DNA of 64,000 bases from Thalassobacillus_A hwangdonensis (GCF_042675915.1 NZ_JBHTKL010000001.1:62001-126000), one strand, 5' to 3'; positions 34,901 to 44,561 are shown, counted from the first letter of the stretch. The notes: generated by a model from the letters alone, not told the origin. Program-made: numbers and translations.

Positions 34901-36016
34901 ATGAAAAAAATCCAGCTTACCCTTTTAGAAGAAGATCATGAATATATCGAATTTCTATCAGACTATTTACGTTCCTCTGAGTGGAGAAACAGGGTGGAGT
35001 TGAACGTGTTTACGAACGAGCGGGTATTTCAGGAATATTTAATGCAGGAACCTGTAATACAGCTTGTACTTCTATCTGAAAATGCAAATAAAGAATGGAA
35101 AATCGATCGACTGAAGTCGGACTCTTCATTGATGCTTATTGTTCTCAATGACACTCAACATCAGCAAAATGAGGGGAGCGTATTCAAGTTCCAGCCTGCG
35201 GACCGGTTGATGTCTAAGATTATCACTACATATGCAGAAGTTTCAGAGACTTCCCTGTCATCAGGCAATGTGAAAACGAAACTGTTGTCCTTCTATTCTG
35301 CAATGGGAGGGGTCGGCAAGACCTCACTTGCAGTCAATTTAAGCAGACAGTTGGCGTTGGTGGGAGAGAATGTATTCTACCTCAACCTGGAATTGATGAA
35401 TAGCACGTCACTATTCTTCAATTCGCCTGAAGACCAGCATACATCCCAACTGTTTTATTATGCGAAAGCGAAACCAGAGCTGCTTCCAGTCAAACTGGAA
35501 GAATTGGTCAAACGAGATCCATACAATCAAGTGGATTATTTCGATTTGGCAGTCAACGCTGAAGAAATGAAGGATTTCACCGCTGAAAATCTGCGGACAG
35601 TCATCCAGGCATTGGCTGGTTCAGGTACGTACGATTATATTCTAGTCGATCTTGATTCCTCCATGGAAGAAAGAGTGAGAGAAGCATTGATGCTTAGTGA
35701 TCTCATTCTCTGGGTGTTGAGCAATGATGTACGAAGCTTTCACAAAACAAGCCATTTGTTGGAGTTTTCCGAGCGTCTTTTCGGCAAAGACTCAAATTTA
35801 AAAGAAAAGATCTTCTTTATTTTGAACGGATATATGGGAAGTGTACCATCATCCTTCGAACGCTTTGATGTGCCGGTACATGTGCAATTGCCGGCTATGA
35901 AAGAATGGGAGCAGATGGAATCAGGAAGAGCTTTGACTACGACTACCATCTTCCCTGATCATGTTTTGAAACTTATCATGCAAGAGGATCTGAAGGACGG
36001 TGTTCCACTTGGTTGA
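34901..36016 (+). CDS. CpaE/TadZ-like pilus ATPase (MinD/ParA family)
   Basis: 371 residues. The first 120 residues resemble an atypical receiver domain without the phosphoacceptor pattern; from about residue 125 follows a MinD/ParA-type ATPase with the deviant Walker A SAMGGVGKTSLAVNLS and a later YDYILVDLDSSM. This is the TadZ/CpaE layout, a protein that localises Tad pilus machinery at the membrane or pole. It is the first gene of the tad operon and overlaps the CpaF gene by 17 bases. Confidence 0.8.
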   Translation: MKKIQLTLLEEDHEYIEFLSDYLRSSEWRNRVELNVFTNERVFQEYLMQEPVIQLVLLSENANKEWKIDRLKSDSSLMLIVLNDTQHQQNEGSVFKFQPADRLMSKIITTYAEVSETSLSSGNVKTKLLSFYSAMGGVGKTSLAVNLSRQLALVGENVFYLNLELMNSTSLFFNSPEDQHTSQLFYYAKAKPELLPVKLEELVKRDPYNQVDYFDLAVNAEEMKDFTAENLRTVIQALAGSGTYDYILVDLDSSMEERVREALMLSDLILWVLSNDVRSFHKTSHLLEFSERLFGKDSNLKEKIFFILNGYMGSVPSSFERFDVPVHVQLPAMKEWEQMESGRALTTTTIFPDHVLKLIMQEDLKDGVPLG

Positions 36017-37235
36017 TGAACAAGTCGTCCGGAAACTGATTGTCGATTTGAGGGAAACGCTGGATTTGATGCATTCCATCTCAAACGATGAATTAGTCGA
36101 ATATATTGAACAGGCAGTTTTCCAATATGCCCAGGAGAACTATCTGAAAGCCGATGAAATGAAGTGGCTCGTCGAGCGGATCTTCAATGCGTTTCGTGGG
36201 TATGACGTCCTGCAGCCATTGATTGATGATCCTACCATTACGGAGATCATGGTGAACAATCATATGGAGATCTTCATCGAGCGTTACGGGGAAACATCCA
36301 AAGTCGATATGAAGTTCGAAAACGAACAGAAGCTTGAAGATATTATCCAGGCGATTGTTTCAAAAGTCGACCGGGTCGTCAATGAGTCTACGCCGATCGT
36401 AGATGCAAGGTTACAGGATGGATCACGTGTCAACGTCGTATTGCCACCGATTGCACTCGCTGGACCAGTCATGACCATCCGTAAGTTCCCAGAACGGCCG
36501 CTGATGATTGATGACTTAATCGAAAAAGGTTCCATCACCGATGAAGCTGCCGAATTTTTAAGGAAATTAGTAGCTTCCAAATATAATATTTTCATAGGAG
36601 GAGGAACAGGATCAGGTAAGACGACCTTTTTGAACGTTCTTTCCAATTTCGTACCGAAGCATGAAAGGATCCTTACGATTGAGGACTCCGCAGAGTTGCA
36701 GATTCATAGTGTCCCCAACCTTGTAGGTCTTGAAACGAGAAATGCCAACACAGAAGGTAAAGGAGAAATTTCGATACGTGATTTGATTAAAACTTCGCTC
36801 CGTATGCGGCCCGACCGTATCATCGTTGGTGAGGTAAGGGGCGAAGAAGCCCTGGACATGCTGCAGGCGATGAACACAGGTCATGATGGATCAATCTCAA
36901 CCGGTCACGCCAACTCGACGAAAGACATGCTGAGCCGACTGGAAACGATGGTGTTAAGCGGAGCGAACCTGCCTGTAGAAGTCATTCGAAAGCAAATCGG
37001 GTCTGCCATCGATATCATGGTCCACCTCACGCGATTAAGGGACCATTCGAGAAAAGTTGTAGCGATCAGTGAATTATTAGGAGTAGTGGATGGCGAAGTG
37101 CAACTAAATCCCCTCTATGAATTCGTCGAAGAGGGAGAAAGTCCTGAGGGAGAAGTCATAGGTGAACTCCAGCCTACAGGTAATAAGTTGCAAAATATGT
37201 CAAAATTGAAACTTGCAGGGATATCGATACGTTAG
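36000..37235 (+). CDS. cpaF: CpaF/TadA secretion ATPase
   Basis: 411 residues, type II/IV secretion ATPase. Motifs: N-terminal domain with DPTITEIMVNN, Walker A GGGTGSGKTT (about residue 200-209), an Asp box (ILTIEDSAEL), Walker B with RMRPDRIIVGEVRGEEALDML and the His box STGHANS. It powers assembly of the Tad pilus with TadB/TadC. GTG at 36000 sits inside the end of the previous gene, with AAGGACG upstream. Confidence 0.93.
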   Translation: MFHLVDEQVVRKLIVDLRETLDLMHSISNDELVEYIEQAVFQYAQENYLKADEMKWLVERIFNAFRGYDVLQPLIDDPTITEIMVNNHMEIFIERYGETSKVDMKFENEQKLEDIIQAIVSKVDRVVNESTPIVDARLQDGSRVNVVLPPIALAGPVMTIRKFPERPLMIDDLIEKGSITDEAAEFLRKLVASKYNIFIGGGTGSGKTTFLNVLSNFVPKHERILTIEDSAELQIHSVPNLVGLETRNANTEGKGEISIRDLIKTSLRMRPDRIIVGEVRGEEALDMLQAMNTGHDGSISTGHANSTKDMLSRLETMVLSGANLPVEVIRKQIGSAIDIMVHLTRLRDHSRKVVAISELLGVVDGEVQLNPLYEFVEEGESPEGEVIGELQPTGNKLQNMSKLKLAGISIR

Positions 37236-37264
37236 AAAACTAGTAACCGCAAGGAGGTGAGGGA

Positions 37265-38224
37265 ATGAACGTCGATATTTTGCTTGTCATCATGCTGATC
37301 GGCCTGATAGGAGCTTACATTTACATCGTTTCAAAACGGAAACGGGAAGAGCGAAATGAGCTGACCGAACAGAAGCAGGTAGAAGAAGAAGAGAAAAAGG
37401 CGAAAGAGAAGAAGCTTGCTTCAACTTACTTCAATCTTGATCGATTCAAGCAGGAAGAAGATACGTATGCTGGGCACCTGATCGACTATTCGCGTTACAA
37501 GCTGAGTAAAAAAGAATTCATTTTCTATTCAATCATCGCAGGATTTTTGTTCGGGTTGATTGGTCAGCTGTTCTATGAAAGCTGGATAGCAGCAGGAGTG
37601 CTTGCTTCACTGGGGCTCCTTTACCCATATGTGCAAAAGAAGCGCTTGCTCGAAAAGCGTAAAGAAAAGCTTAGCTTACAGTTCAAGGAAGCAATCGCTA
37701 GTCTATCATCTTCCCTCGCTGCAGGTCGTTCAATTGAGAATAGCTTCAAGGAAGTGGTAGAGGATTTGAAGCTGTTGTATCCTGACCCCAACACATACAT
37801 CATCCATGAATTCGAAGTCATCAACCGACGAGTGGAAAATGGGGAAACAATTGAGCGGGCTATTGAAGACTTCAGTAAGCGCTCAGACATTGAAGATATC
37901 CAGAATTTCTCGGATATATTCATCACGTGTAAACGGACAGGTGGTAACCTGGTTGAGGTCATCCGGAGGACATCGGATATCATCAGTGAAAAGATCGATA
38001 TTCAACAGGAAGTCTCCGTCATGGTAGCTCAGAAGCGATTTGAATCCAAGGTGCTGAGTATTGCACCGATTGGGATGATCCTGTTGCTGAAGTACAGTGC
38101 AGGGGACTATATGGCACCGCTCTACCAATGGGAGCATATGGGACCGATCGTCATGACAATCTGTCTGATAATCCTGGCAGTCTCCTATTGGATCAGTCAA
38201 AAAATAATGGACATCAGGGTGTAG
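37265..38224 (+). CDS. tadB: TadB-like inner-membrane platform protein
   Basis: 319 residues with an N-terminal helix, a charged coiled segment, a transmembrane pair near residues 88-125, a T2SSF domain (AIASLSSSLAAGRSIENSFKEV; KRTGGNLVEVIRRTSDIISEK) and two C-terminal helices. With TadC it forms the membrane platform of the pilus. AAGGAGGTGAGG precedes the ATG; the gene ends four bases before tadC. Confidence 0.87.
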   Translation: MNVDILLVIMLIGLIGAYIYIVSKRKREERNELTEQKQVEEEEKKAKEKKLASTYFNLDRFKQEEDTYAGHLIDYSRYKLSKKEFIFYSIIAGFLFGLIGQLFYESWIAAGVLASLGLLYPYVQKKRLLEKRKEKLSLQFKEAIASLSSSLAAGRSIENSFKEVVEDLKLLYPDPNTYIIHEFEVINRRVENGETIERAIEDFSKRSDIEDIQNFSDIFITCKRTGGNLVEVIRRTSDIISEKIDIQQEVSVMVAQKRFESKVLSIAPIGMILLLKYSAGDYMAPLYQWEHMGPIVMTICLIILAVSYWISQKIMDIRV

Positions 38225-38228
38225 AACA

Positions 38229-39092
38229 ATGATTGGATTCGGAATAGCAACTCTCATATTAATAGCCATTTATTTTACTTTATCGCTGAAAGCAGGAAAG
38301 ATGTACAAGCCGTTCATCGAGCGCTTCGGTAAAGATTTCCAACTGAATTTCATGGCACCTGTATCGTTGTATCTCATTGACCTTTTTCAAGTCATGGAAC
38401 GATTCTATGGTCAAATCGCATTTATTCAGAAGCGGATGATCAGCATCCACGGCAATAAGACGGCTCTCCAATTTACAAAAATGTATTTGGCACAGCTGAT
38501 CTCAACCGTGCTGCTCTGTTTATTTGGCAGTGTGCTGTTCGGGCTTGTTTCGGAAGGCGATATTACCATTTTCGTAGTTGGAATGATCTTTACAGTGATG
38601 ATCCCATTTGTACTCATCCAGAAATTGAATAATGAGGAGAAAGAGCGTAGAGATCAGATTTTGACGGAGTTACCGGAAGTGGTCAATAAGATCATCCTGC
38701 TTGTCAATGCAGGGGAAACCGTCCAGCGCGCGATGATCCAATGCGTAGCCAGCACTAAGAATAAAAATTCTCCTTTATATAAAGAGTTGAATGAGGCAGT
38801 CAACAAACTGACCAGTAATGAATCTTTCCACCAAGTGTTGAATGATCTTAGTAAAAAAGTGGGGATCCAGGAAGTATCGATCTTCACTACGACGATTCTA
38901 TTAAACTACCGAAAAGGTGGACAGGATCTGATCTTGGCATTGAGAGAACTTTCCCATGATTTATGGGAAAAGCGCAAAAACATTTCGAAGACTAAAGGGG
39001 AAGAGGCTTCTTCCAAACTGGTCTTCCCGCTGATTCTTATATTCGTAGCTGTCATGATCATCGTCGGTTATCCGGCGATCACTATCCTTTAA
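38229..39092 (+). CDS. tadC: TadC-like inner-membrane platform protein
   Basis: 287 residues, a second T2SSF-domain protein: helix at residues about 3-18, a transmembrane pair at about 83-128, the domain motif LPEVVNKIILLVNAGETVQRAM and a final helix (VFPLILIFVAVMIIVGYPAI). Paired with TadB it makes the usual two-subunit Tad platform. No strong ribosome-binding site is seen, so translation probably depends on tadB. Confidence 0.87.
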   Translation: MIGFGIATLILIAIYFTLSLKAGKMYKPFIERFGKDFQLNFMAPVSLYLIDLFQVMERFYGQIAFIQKRMISIHGNKTALQFTKMYLAQLISTVLLCLFGSVLFGLVSEGDITIFVVGMIFTVMIPFVLIQKLNNEEKERRDQILTELPEVVNKIILLVNAGETVQRAMIQCVASTKNKNSPLYKELNEAVNKLTSNESFHQVLNDLSKKVGIQEVSIFTTTILLNYRKGGQDLILALRELSHDLWEKRKNISKTKGEEASSKLVFPLILIFVAVMIIVGYPAITIL

Positions 39093-39134
39093 CAGACAGC
39101 CTATATATACAAAAAAACTTAGGAGGTTGGAAAT

Positions 39135-39323
39135 ATGAAAGCTCTAACAGAATGGTTCAAAGGTTTTTGGGAAGATGAAGAAGGATTGCAGACACTGGAA
39201 ATCATGTTGATCATTGCGGTAATCGTAGTCATCGCACTATTGTTCAGAGAGCGGATCATGACGTGGATCAATGACCTGCTTGACTTCGGTGATCAAGAAA
39301 TCGACAACTTCAAATCGGAGTAA
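39135..39323 (+). CDS. Flp-like pilin
   Basis: A 62-residue prepilin. A short charged leader ends at Gly17 in EEG-LQTLE, with Glu at +5 after the predicted prepilin peptidase site, followed by a hydrophobic helix (IMLIIAVIVVIALLF) and a short acidic tail. This is the size and plan of Flp/TadE-group pilins and it is likely the main pilus subunit. AGGAGGTTGG precedes the ATG, and it directly follows the platform genes. Confidence 0.85.
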   Translation: MKALTEWFKGFWEDEEGLQTLEIMLIIAVIVVIALLFRERIMTWINDLLDFGDQEIDNFKSE

Positions 39324-39368
39324 GTAAGCGATTTGAAGCGGAATGTTCAGATGAAAGGATGTCGGTTC

Positions 39369-40010
39369 ATGGACATCTTGAAAATAAGACGATTTCGCAA
39401 AAATGAAACAGGAAGCTTCACGATTGAAGCTTCCATCGTTTTTCCGATTCTGCTGATCTTGACCCTATGCCTGATTTTCTTCAGTCTGGTCATCTATCAG
39501 AAAGCGATGCTCCACTATAGTGCCAATACAATTGCTGATCGTCTCGCTTATACATGGGACAACAGCAAGAAGGATTGGGCGACAGGGGAATTCGCAGCCA
39601 ATGATTACACCACTTTTGACGGTGGAGACGACGGGCTGTACTGGCGTTTTACTAACAATAACTTCTTTGAGCAGTTTGGCGTTAACTTGCCACTTGGCGA
39701 CAGTGGAGTGATGAATCGGAAGCTGGATCGTGCCAAAGAAGGAGACCTTCCTTTTGGTGCAGCTGCAGATATCAGTTATGAAAATGACTTAACCGGCAAC
39801 CACATAGTCGTCAAACTTAGAAGCCCCGTCAAGATACCGGCGTTTACCCGCGATTTGTTCGGGATTGATGAGATTGCTGTTGAAACTAGCCGGCGAGTCA
39901 ATGAACCAGTTGAATTCATGAGAAATGTGGATTTTGTCGCGTATTCCATGGAGGAACTAAGAAAGTTCGGGAGTTTTATTACAGAGTTTCGAAAGAATGG
40001 AAGGAAGTAA
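39369..40010 (+). CDS. TadE-like pseudopilin, first
   Basis: About 213 residues: a basic leader, prepilin cleavage motif ETG-SFTIE with Glu at +5, one helix (FPILLILTLCLIFFSLVI) and a globular part of 150 residues. TadE/TadF proteins are minor pilins processed by the prepilin peptidase. ATG 39369 is chosen because AAAGGA lies nine bases upstream; an earlier TTG at 39333 has no such site. Confidence 0.8.
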   Translation: MDILKIRRFRKNETGSFTIEASIVFPILLILTLCLIFFSLVIYQKAMLHYSANTIADRLAYTWDNSKKDWATGEFAANDYTTFDGGDDGLYWRFTNNNFFEQFGVNLPLGDSGVMNRKLDRAKEGDLPFGAAADISYENDLTGNHIVVKLRSPVKIPAFTRDLFGIDEIAVETSRRVNEPVEFMRNVDFVAYSMEELRKFGSFITEFRKNGRK

Positions 40011-40037
40011 ACAATTATATGAGGGTGGGTAGGGACA

Positions 40038-42197
40038 GTGAAAAGAGCATGGGAAAATTTCAAAAGAAGATTTATACGTGATGAGAATGGCGCTGTCTCT
40101 ATCTATTTAATTATTGTCATTTTGTTACTCTTTGTCTTTAACGCTGTATTAATTGATTTTGCAAGAATAATGGTGGCAGAACACCAAACCGAAACTACAG
40201 CACAAAAGGCTTTGCGTTCTGTGTTCAGCGCATATGAAAAAAAACTGCAACAAAAAGGTGTCTATGCTTATTACTCAAGTGATGAATCAAGCGCTGAAGA
40301 AATCTTCAATAGTGTGTTTGAGCAGAATATGGCTGCAGAAGGTAACTACTTCAAATTTATTGATAATAAGATGGAGTCATCCTCCATTTCTTGGGATGAA
40401 AGTCGTTCGTTAGCGAACGTGGATGTATTAGAACACCAGATTTTAGAAGATATGAAATATCGGGCTCCAGTTGAGTATGGGAAGCTAGTCGTGGAACAAT
40501 TCATGCCCGTCGCTTGTGCAATGGAAAAAGCATCTGCTTTCACAGATGTAGCAAGTGAAGTAGAAAAAGAATTTCAACAGCGTAGCGAAGTTTTACAGCA
40601 ATTGAAAAGTGATTTGAAAGAAGCTGAACGTCAAATTGAACTTATTAAAAAAGCGGTGTATCCAAACCATAGAAGTGAAAATAAATATCCGACCGTAAAA
40701 GCTGTTGGAGATTTAAATAATCATTACCCGAAATATGCGGATAATCCATCTTCAGAGGATGCTTCTGATTTTGAGGATAACGTCAATGAATTGACCAAAA
40801 AACTTGTAACTAAAACAAAAAGTACAAATAAGCAACTGGATGAAGCTCAAAAAGCATTGGACAAAGCAAAAAAAGAAAATGAAAAAATCAAAAAGAAAAT
40901 CAAAGAGTTACGCAAAGACAATGAACATAAGTATGACAGGGTAAAGGATAAATGTGCACAAGCGGATGATGCAGGGTTAAATGAAGCAAATTCAAGCATT
41001 GATGATTATGTCATTCCTGATGAATCATTCAATGAAATGGAAGATGCAATTGAATTAGCCATTACTGAAACAGAAAATATGACAACAAAAACACTACTTA
41101 GCAAGGTGCAGCATGTAGATAGTGTCATGGATAATGTGTTCAACAACGATCCAAATTCTGCTGAAAATGTTGATCTTAAGACATTAGCGAGAGAAATAAG
41201 TATTAAGAGAGATGTCGTCTATGATCAGATTACCAAGGCGAGAGACGAATTTAGTGCAGAAATCCCGGATCAATATTATGAAGATGATGCTGAAGTGAGT
41301 AAATACAAAAAATCAGCTAAAGATCGATTCAAAGAAGCTCAAAAGTTACTTAACATGGCAAATGGAATTTCATCGGATTTTGACGACTATAACAAACTTT
41401 CTGAAAATCTTGCGAAATATAATGGAGCAAATGCAATCCAAGTAGAGTTAGGGGACAATCCTGAGCAAGGTGCCGATAGTTCTATGCAAATGGTTGATAA
41501 CCTATTTAATAGTCTTGGAGAGATGATGACCGGAGTGCGGAATGAAGCCTATGTCAACGAGTATATAATGACAAGGTTCATGAGTGTTCAGGATCCAGGT
41601 GAATTATCGAGTTGTAATGGAGCCATGTACAAATGCCCAGAAGCATACTTATATGAAAATAGGGAAGTTGAATATATTCTCTACGGTATTCATGAACCTG
41701 CAGCAAATTATGGAGCAGCATTGACAGAATTGTTCTTCACTAGACTCGCGCTAAACATGGCCAGTGAGCTTTCCACTAATGAAACCGTAAGAGCAATACC
41801 TCATCCATGGGCGAAATTCTGGGTCGCACTAGCAGCAGCACTGAACCAGACAATACAAGATATGGAACAATTGACTAAAGGTAATACTGTACCATTAATC
41901 GACTTGAAATCGATGAGAAGATCAATTCAGACAGATTATAAATTCTACCTAAGACTTTATCTATTTTTACATCCTGAAGGGGATACATTGCATCGAGTAC
42001 AAGCAAGCTTAGATAAGTCTGCATCCTCTGTGGAAATGGATCAATTACCTACGTATATTACGGGAGAAGTGGAATCTTCAATAGATCTATGGTTCCTGCC
42101 AGGGATTGCAGATATGCTCGGGAGAGCGAATGTAATTAATGGTGAAGTAAAAGATGGAAGATATATGATCAGCAAAGAGGTTCACTATTCCTACTAG
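40038..42197 (+). CDS. Large TadG/DUF5702-like pilus-locus protein with coiled coil
   Basis: 719 residues. The N-terminus has an ENG-AVSIY prepilin-like motif (Tyr in place of Glu at +5) and one helix (LIIVILLLFVFNAVLIDF), then a long exported part with Lys/Glu-rich coiled coils at about residues 175-210 and 255-300. The layout is that of DUF5702 proteins of Firmicute tad loci. The gene is visibly more AT-rich than the upstream tad genes. GTG at 40038 lies behind GAGGGTGGGTAGGGA. Confidence 0.7.
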   Translation: MKRAWENFKRRFIRDENGAVSIYLIIVILLLFVFNAVLIDFARIMVAEHQTETTAQKALRSVFSAYEKKLQQKGVYAYYSSDESSAEEIFNSVFEQNMAAEGNYFKFIDNKMESSSISWDESRSLANVDVLEHQILEDMKYRAPVEYGKLVVEQFMPVACAMEKASAFTDVASEVEKEFQQRSEVLQQLKSDLKEAERQIELIKKAVYPNHRSENKYPTVKAVGDLNNHYPKYADNPSSEDASDFEDNVNELTKKLVTKTKSTNKQLDEAQKALDKAKKENEKIKKKIKELRKDNEHKYDRVKDKCAQADDAGLNEANSSIDDYVIPDESFNEMEDAIELAITETENMTTKTLLSKVQHVDSVMDNVFNNDPNSAENVDLKTLAREISIKRDVVYDQITKARDEFSAEIPDQYYEDDAEVSKYKKSAKDRFKEAQKLLNMANGISSDFDDYNKLSENLAKYNGANAIQVELGDNPEQGADSSMQMVDNLFNSLGEMMTGVRNEAYVNEYIMTRFMSVQDPGELSSCNGAMYKCPEAYLYENREVEYILYGIHEPAANYGAALTELFFTRLALNMASELSTNETVRAIPHPWAKFWVALAAALNQTIQDMEQLTKGNTVPLIDLKSMRRSIQTDYKFYLRLYLFLHPEGDTLHRVQASLDKSASSVEMDQLPTYITGEVESSIDLWFLPGIADMLGRANVINGEVKDGRYMISKEVHYSY

Positions 42198-42224
42198 ACT
42201 AAAAAGTGGAGGGAAAATAAAATA

Positions 42225-42803
42225 ATGTTCAAATACTTTAAATCCTTATTACTATTAACTGCACTCACTCTTGTAATAACAGGGTGTAACTCCGATGAAG
42301 AAGAAGGTTCAACTAATGATCAAAATGAAACGGACCAAGAGATGACACAACCAGAAGAAGAACAAGACTCAGAAACTGAGGATGAAAGTGAAAAATCAAT
42401 GGAATTGCAAATGGGTGAGACAGCAGAATTGAAAACTACAATTGGTGAGTTCAATTTGACACTGGTAAACGCTAAGAAGGAAGAGGAAATAGAGGGAGAA
42501 CAATCTCAGCTAGACACTTTTGTAGTAACTGAGTGGGAAGTGGAAAATGCGAGTGATGAACCAATGGAAATTGCAGATATGGTAAGTGCTTTAGATATGT
42601 ATGCAGGTAAAGATGATACAGGAAGAGGTTGGATTCTTCTTGAAAACCAAGAAGCTTGGGAAGGTACACTAGAACCAGGTGAAAAAGCCACTGGTGAACT
42701 CTTATTCGAACTTTATAATTCCGATACCTATTACGCAGGTATGGAGTATGCCTCAAATGATTCAGATTTGAAAAGTGTAATGTGGAAATTTTCGATTGAA
42801 TAA
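42225..42803 (+). CDS. DUF4352-like lipoprotein, copy A
   Basis: 192 residues: lipoprotein signal with lipobox VITGC (Cys21), an acidic Glu/Asp/Gln linker and a beta-rich domain (from about residue 60) with MGETAELKTTIGEFNLTL, TEWEVENASDEP, WILLE and LEPGEKATGEL, resembling DUF4352/immunoglobulin-like domains. Two further copies follow at 43694 and 44562. GTGGAGGG precedes the start. A surface role tied to the pilus locus is inferred from position. Confidence 0.75.
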   Translation: MFKYFKSLLLLTALTLVITGCNSDEEEGSTNDQNETDQEMTQPEEEQDSETEDESEKSMELQMGETAELKTTIGEFNLTLVNAKKEEEIEGEQSQLDTFVVTEWEVENASDEPMEIADMVSALDMYAGKDDTGRGWILLENQEAWEGTLEPGEKATGELLFELYNSDTYYAGMEYASNDSDLKSVMWKFSIE

Positions 42804-42835
42804 TCAACCTTAGAAATGGAGAGGGGGAGAATCAG

Positions 42836-43429
42836 ATGCTGAAAAGAGAAGATGGAAGTATTACATTGGAAGCAGCTATGATTCTGCCTTTTTTCCTTCT
42901 ATTTGTAGTTTTTCTAGCTACATTAATCCGTATCGCGGTAGTGGAGATGACGATTGAAGAAACCGTTTCAGAAACCACAGAAATGGTAGCGACTCACGCT
43001 TATCCTATAACTTTTATTGATTCTTCACCGCAAAATTTTGTTGATAGACATTTAAAGGGAATTTCTATGAAACAAGTTACGCTTTCTAATGTAGAGAAAT
43101 TAGTAAATGCAAAGCTACCTTCAATAACAATTGATGGTGGAAGTGATTTCGTACAATCCTTATCTTATGAAAAGCTGAATCCGATCATTCAGGAATCATT
43201 TGAGAAAAAGTTAGATGGTTCTATATTTGATTCGAGTAAACTGAAAGTAGTGGATATTGAAATACCTAGTGATATCAATGGAGGAAAAGATTCCTACCTA
43301 GGCTTGACCGTTCAATATGAAATGAAGGCATTCATTCCATTTATAGAAAGAAACATCGTATTAAAAAAACGAGGAGTTGAACGTTTATGGACAGGCGGAC
43401 CAGCAACCTCACAAGAAAGTGGATCATAA
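42836..43429 (+). CDS. TadE-like pseudopilin, second
   Basis: 197 residues with an EDG-SITLE cleavage motif (Glu at +5), one helix (ILPFFLLFVVFLATLIRI) and an exported domain ending LWTGGPATSQESGS. It is preceded by GAGAGGGGGAG. The stop codon touches the start of the 51-codon membrane peptide that follows, so the two are probably co-translated. A remnant of a second copy of its 3' end is found at 44312. Confidence 0.78.
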   Translation: MLKREDGSITLEAAMILPFFLLFVVFLATLIRIAVVEMTIEETVSETTEMVATHAYPITFIDSSPQNFVDRHLKGISMKQVTLSNVEKLVNAKLPSITIDGGSDFVQSLSYEKLNPIIQESFEKKLDGSIFDSSKLKVVDIEIPSDINGGKDSYLGLTVQYEMKAFIPFIERNIVLKKRGVERLWTGGPATSQESGS

Positions 43430-43585
43430 ATGTGGGATGAATTGAAGCGCTTTTTCATTGAGATGATTGTAGGTTTTGTGTTCGATCATCCAATCATATC
43501 ACTTTTTTTGTTTCTTGCTCTCCTAACGTTGTTAAACTCTATATTTAAGTACGACCCCAATGATCCTAGCAACATGGGAGATTGA
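43430..43585 (+). CDS. Small membrane peptide of the tad locus, copy 1
   Basis: 51 residues: an N-terminal amphipathic stretch (MWDELKRFFIEMIVGFVFD), HP, a hydrophobic helix and a hydrophilic end FKYDPNDPSNMGD. Three further genes share the frame HPxxSLxxxL...LNSIFKxxPNDPxN, so it is a real coding family. It starts on the base after the TadE-like stop, with AGAAAGTGG upstream. Function unknown. Confidence 0.75.
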   Translation: MWDELKRFFIEMIVGFVFDHPIISLFLFLALLTLLNSIFKYDPNDPSNMGD

Positions 43586-43693
43586 TGTTTAGTCCTACAT
43601 CATGGTTTGTAAGGGGAAAGAAGTATATAAAGGCAATTTTATAACAGGTTTGCTATGCAGTTTCTAGTATAGTCTTCGATAGGAGTGAAAAGA

Positions 43694-44260
43694 TTGAAGA
43701 AGATCATAAGATTTACCTTATTTATGATTATTTCTCTTTTAGTAGCTGGGTGTAACTCAAATGAGGATGCACAATCAAATGCAAATAGTGAAGAAGAGGT
43801 CTCTCAATCCAGCGAAGATTATTCAGAAGAAAGTGAATTAAAAGTGGAGAAGACAAACCTTAATATGGGTGAAACTGCAGAACTAAGTACAACTGTAGGA
43901 GATTTCAGTCTTACACTAGAAGATGCTGAAGAAAAAACTGAAATAGATGGCCAACAATCACAACTAGATATTTTCGTACTTACAGAATGGAAAGTTGAGA
44001 ATATCAGTGAAGAACCAATTGAAGTCAACGACGCAATTGGAGGACTTCATCTATACAATGAGATGAGAGGTTCAGGTACATGGTGGATTTTATTGGAGAA
44101 TGATGAAGAATGGAAAGGTGAACTACAACCTGGGGAGTCTGCTACAGGAGAACTGAAATTTGAAATTGAGGATACAGAAGAATATAGTGCTGGAATGGAA
44201 TATGCATCAGCGGATTCTGAACTTAAGGAAGTAATGTGGAATTTTACTATTGAAGATTGA
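43694..44260 (+). CDS. DUF4352-like lipoprotein, copy B
   Basis: 188 residues with lipobox LVAGC (Cys20), acidic/Ser linker and the same domain as copy A (MGETAELSTTVGDFSLTL, TEWKVENISEEP, WILLE, LQPGESATGEL). It is closer to copy C than to copy A, judging by shared residues such as STTVGDFSLTL. TTG 43694 is chosen for its distance from AGGAG; a GTG at 43685 lies on that site. Confidence 0.75.
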   Translation: MKKIIRFTLFMIISLLVAGCNSNEDAQSNANSEEEVSQSSEDYSEESELKVEKTNLNMGETAELSTTVGDFSLTLEDAEEKTEIDGQQSQLDIFVLTEWKVENISEEPIEVNDAIGGLHLYNEMRGSGTWWILLENDEEWKGELQPGESATGELKFEIEDTEEYSAGMEYASADSELKEVMWNFTIED

Positions 44261-44311
44261 CTTAATTTTAACCTTTGAATTGATAGATTTTTAAAATTAG
44301 CCATTCCTTTT

Positions 44312-44353
44312 TGGATAGGCGGACCAGCACTTACTATAGAAGGTGGCAATTAA
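44312..44353 (+). pseudogene. Remnant of the TadE-like gene 3' end
   Basis: The last 13 codons before the second small peptide read WIGGPALTIEGGN-stop, aligned with WTGGPATSQESGS-stop at the end of the intact TadE-like gene, and the peptide start follows immediately in both. Upstream the frame soon closes. This suggests that a block lipoprotein-TadE-peptide was duplicated and the TadE part then lost. Confidence 0.55.
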
Positions 44354-44509
44354 ATGTGGGATGAAATAAAACATTTTATTAGTAGAGTAGTTGCCGATTT
44401 CATACTTAATCACCCAATTCTCTCGCTGTTTCTCTTTCTATTATTTTTTTCGTTTTTAGATTCAGTTTTTAAAACTGATCCTAATGATCCTACCAATATG
44501 GGTGAATGA
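44354..44509 (+). CDS. Small membrane peptide of the tad locus, copy 2
   Basis: 51 residues, MWDEIKHFISRVVADFILN, HP, a hydrophobic helix and FKTDPNDPTNMGE. Start, length and end match copy 1 almost position by position. GAAGGTGG lies upstream. Function unknown. Confidence 0.75.
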   Translation: MWDEIKHFISRVVADFILNHPILSLFLFLLFFSFLDSVFKTDPNDPTNMGE

Positions 44510-44561
44510 CTTTAAGGTTTTGAAAAAAAATCACTAAATATCTTCAGTAGGAGGGACAAGA

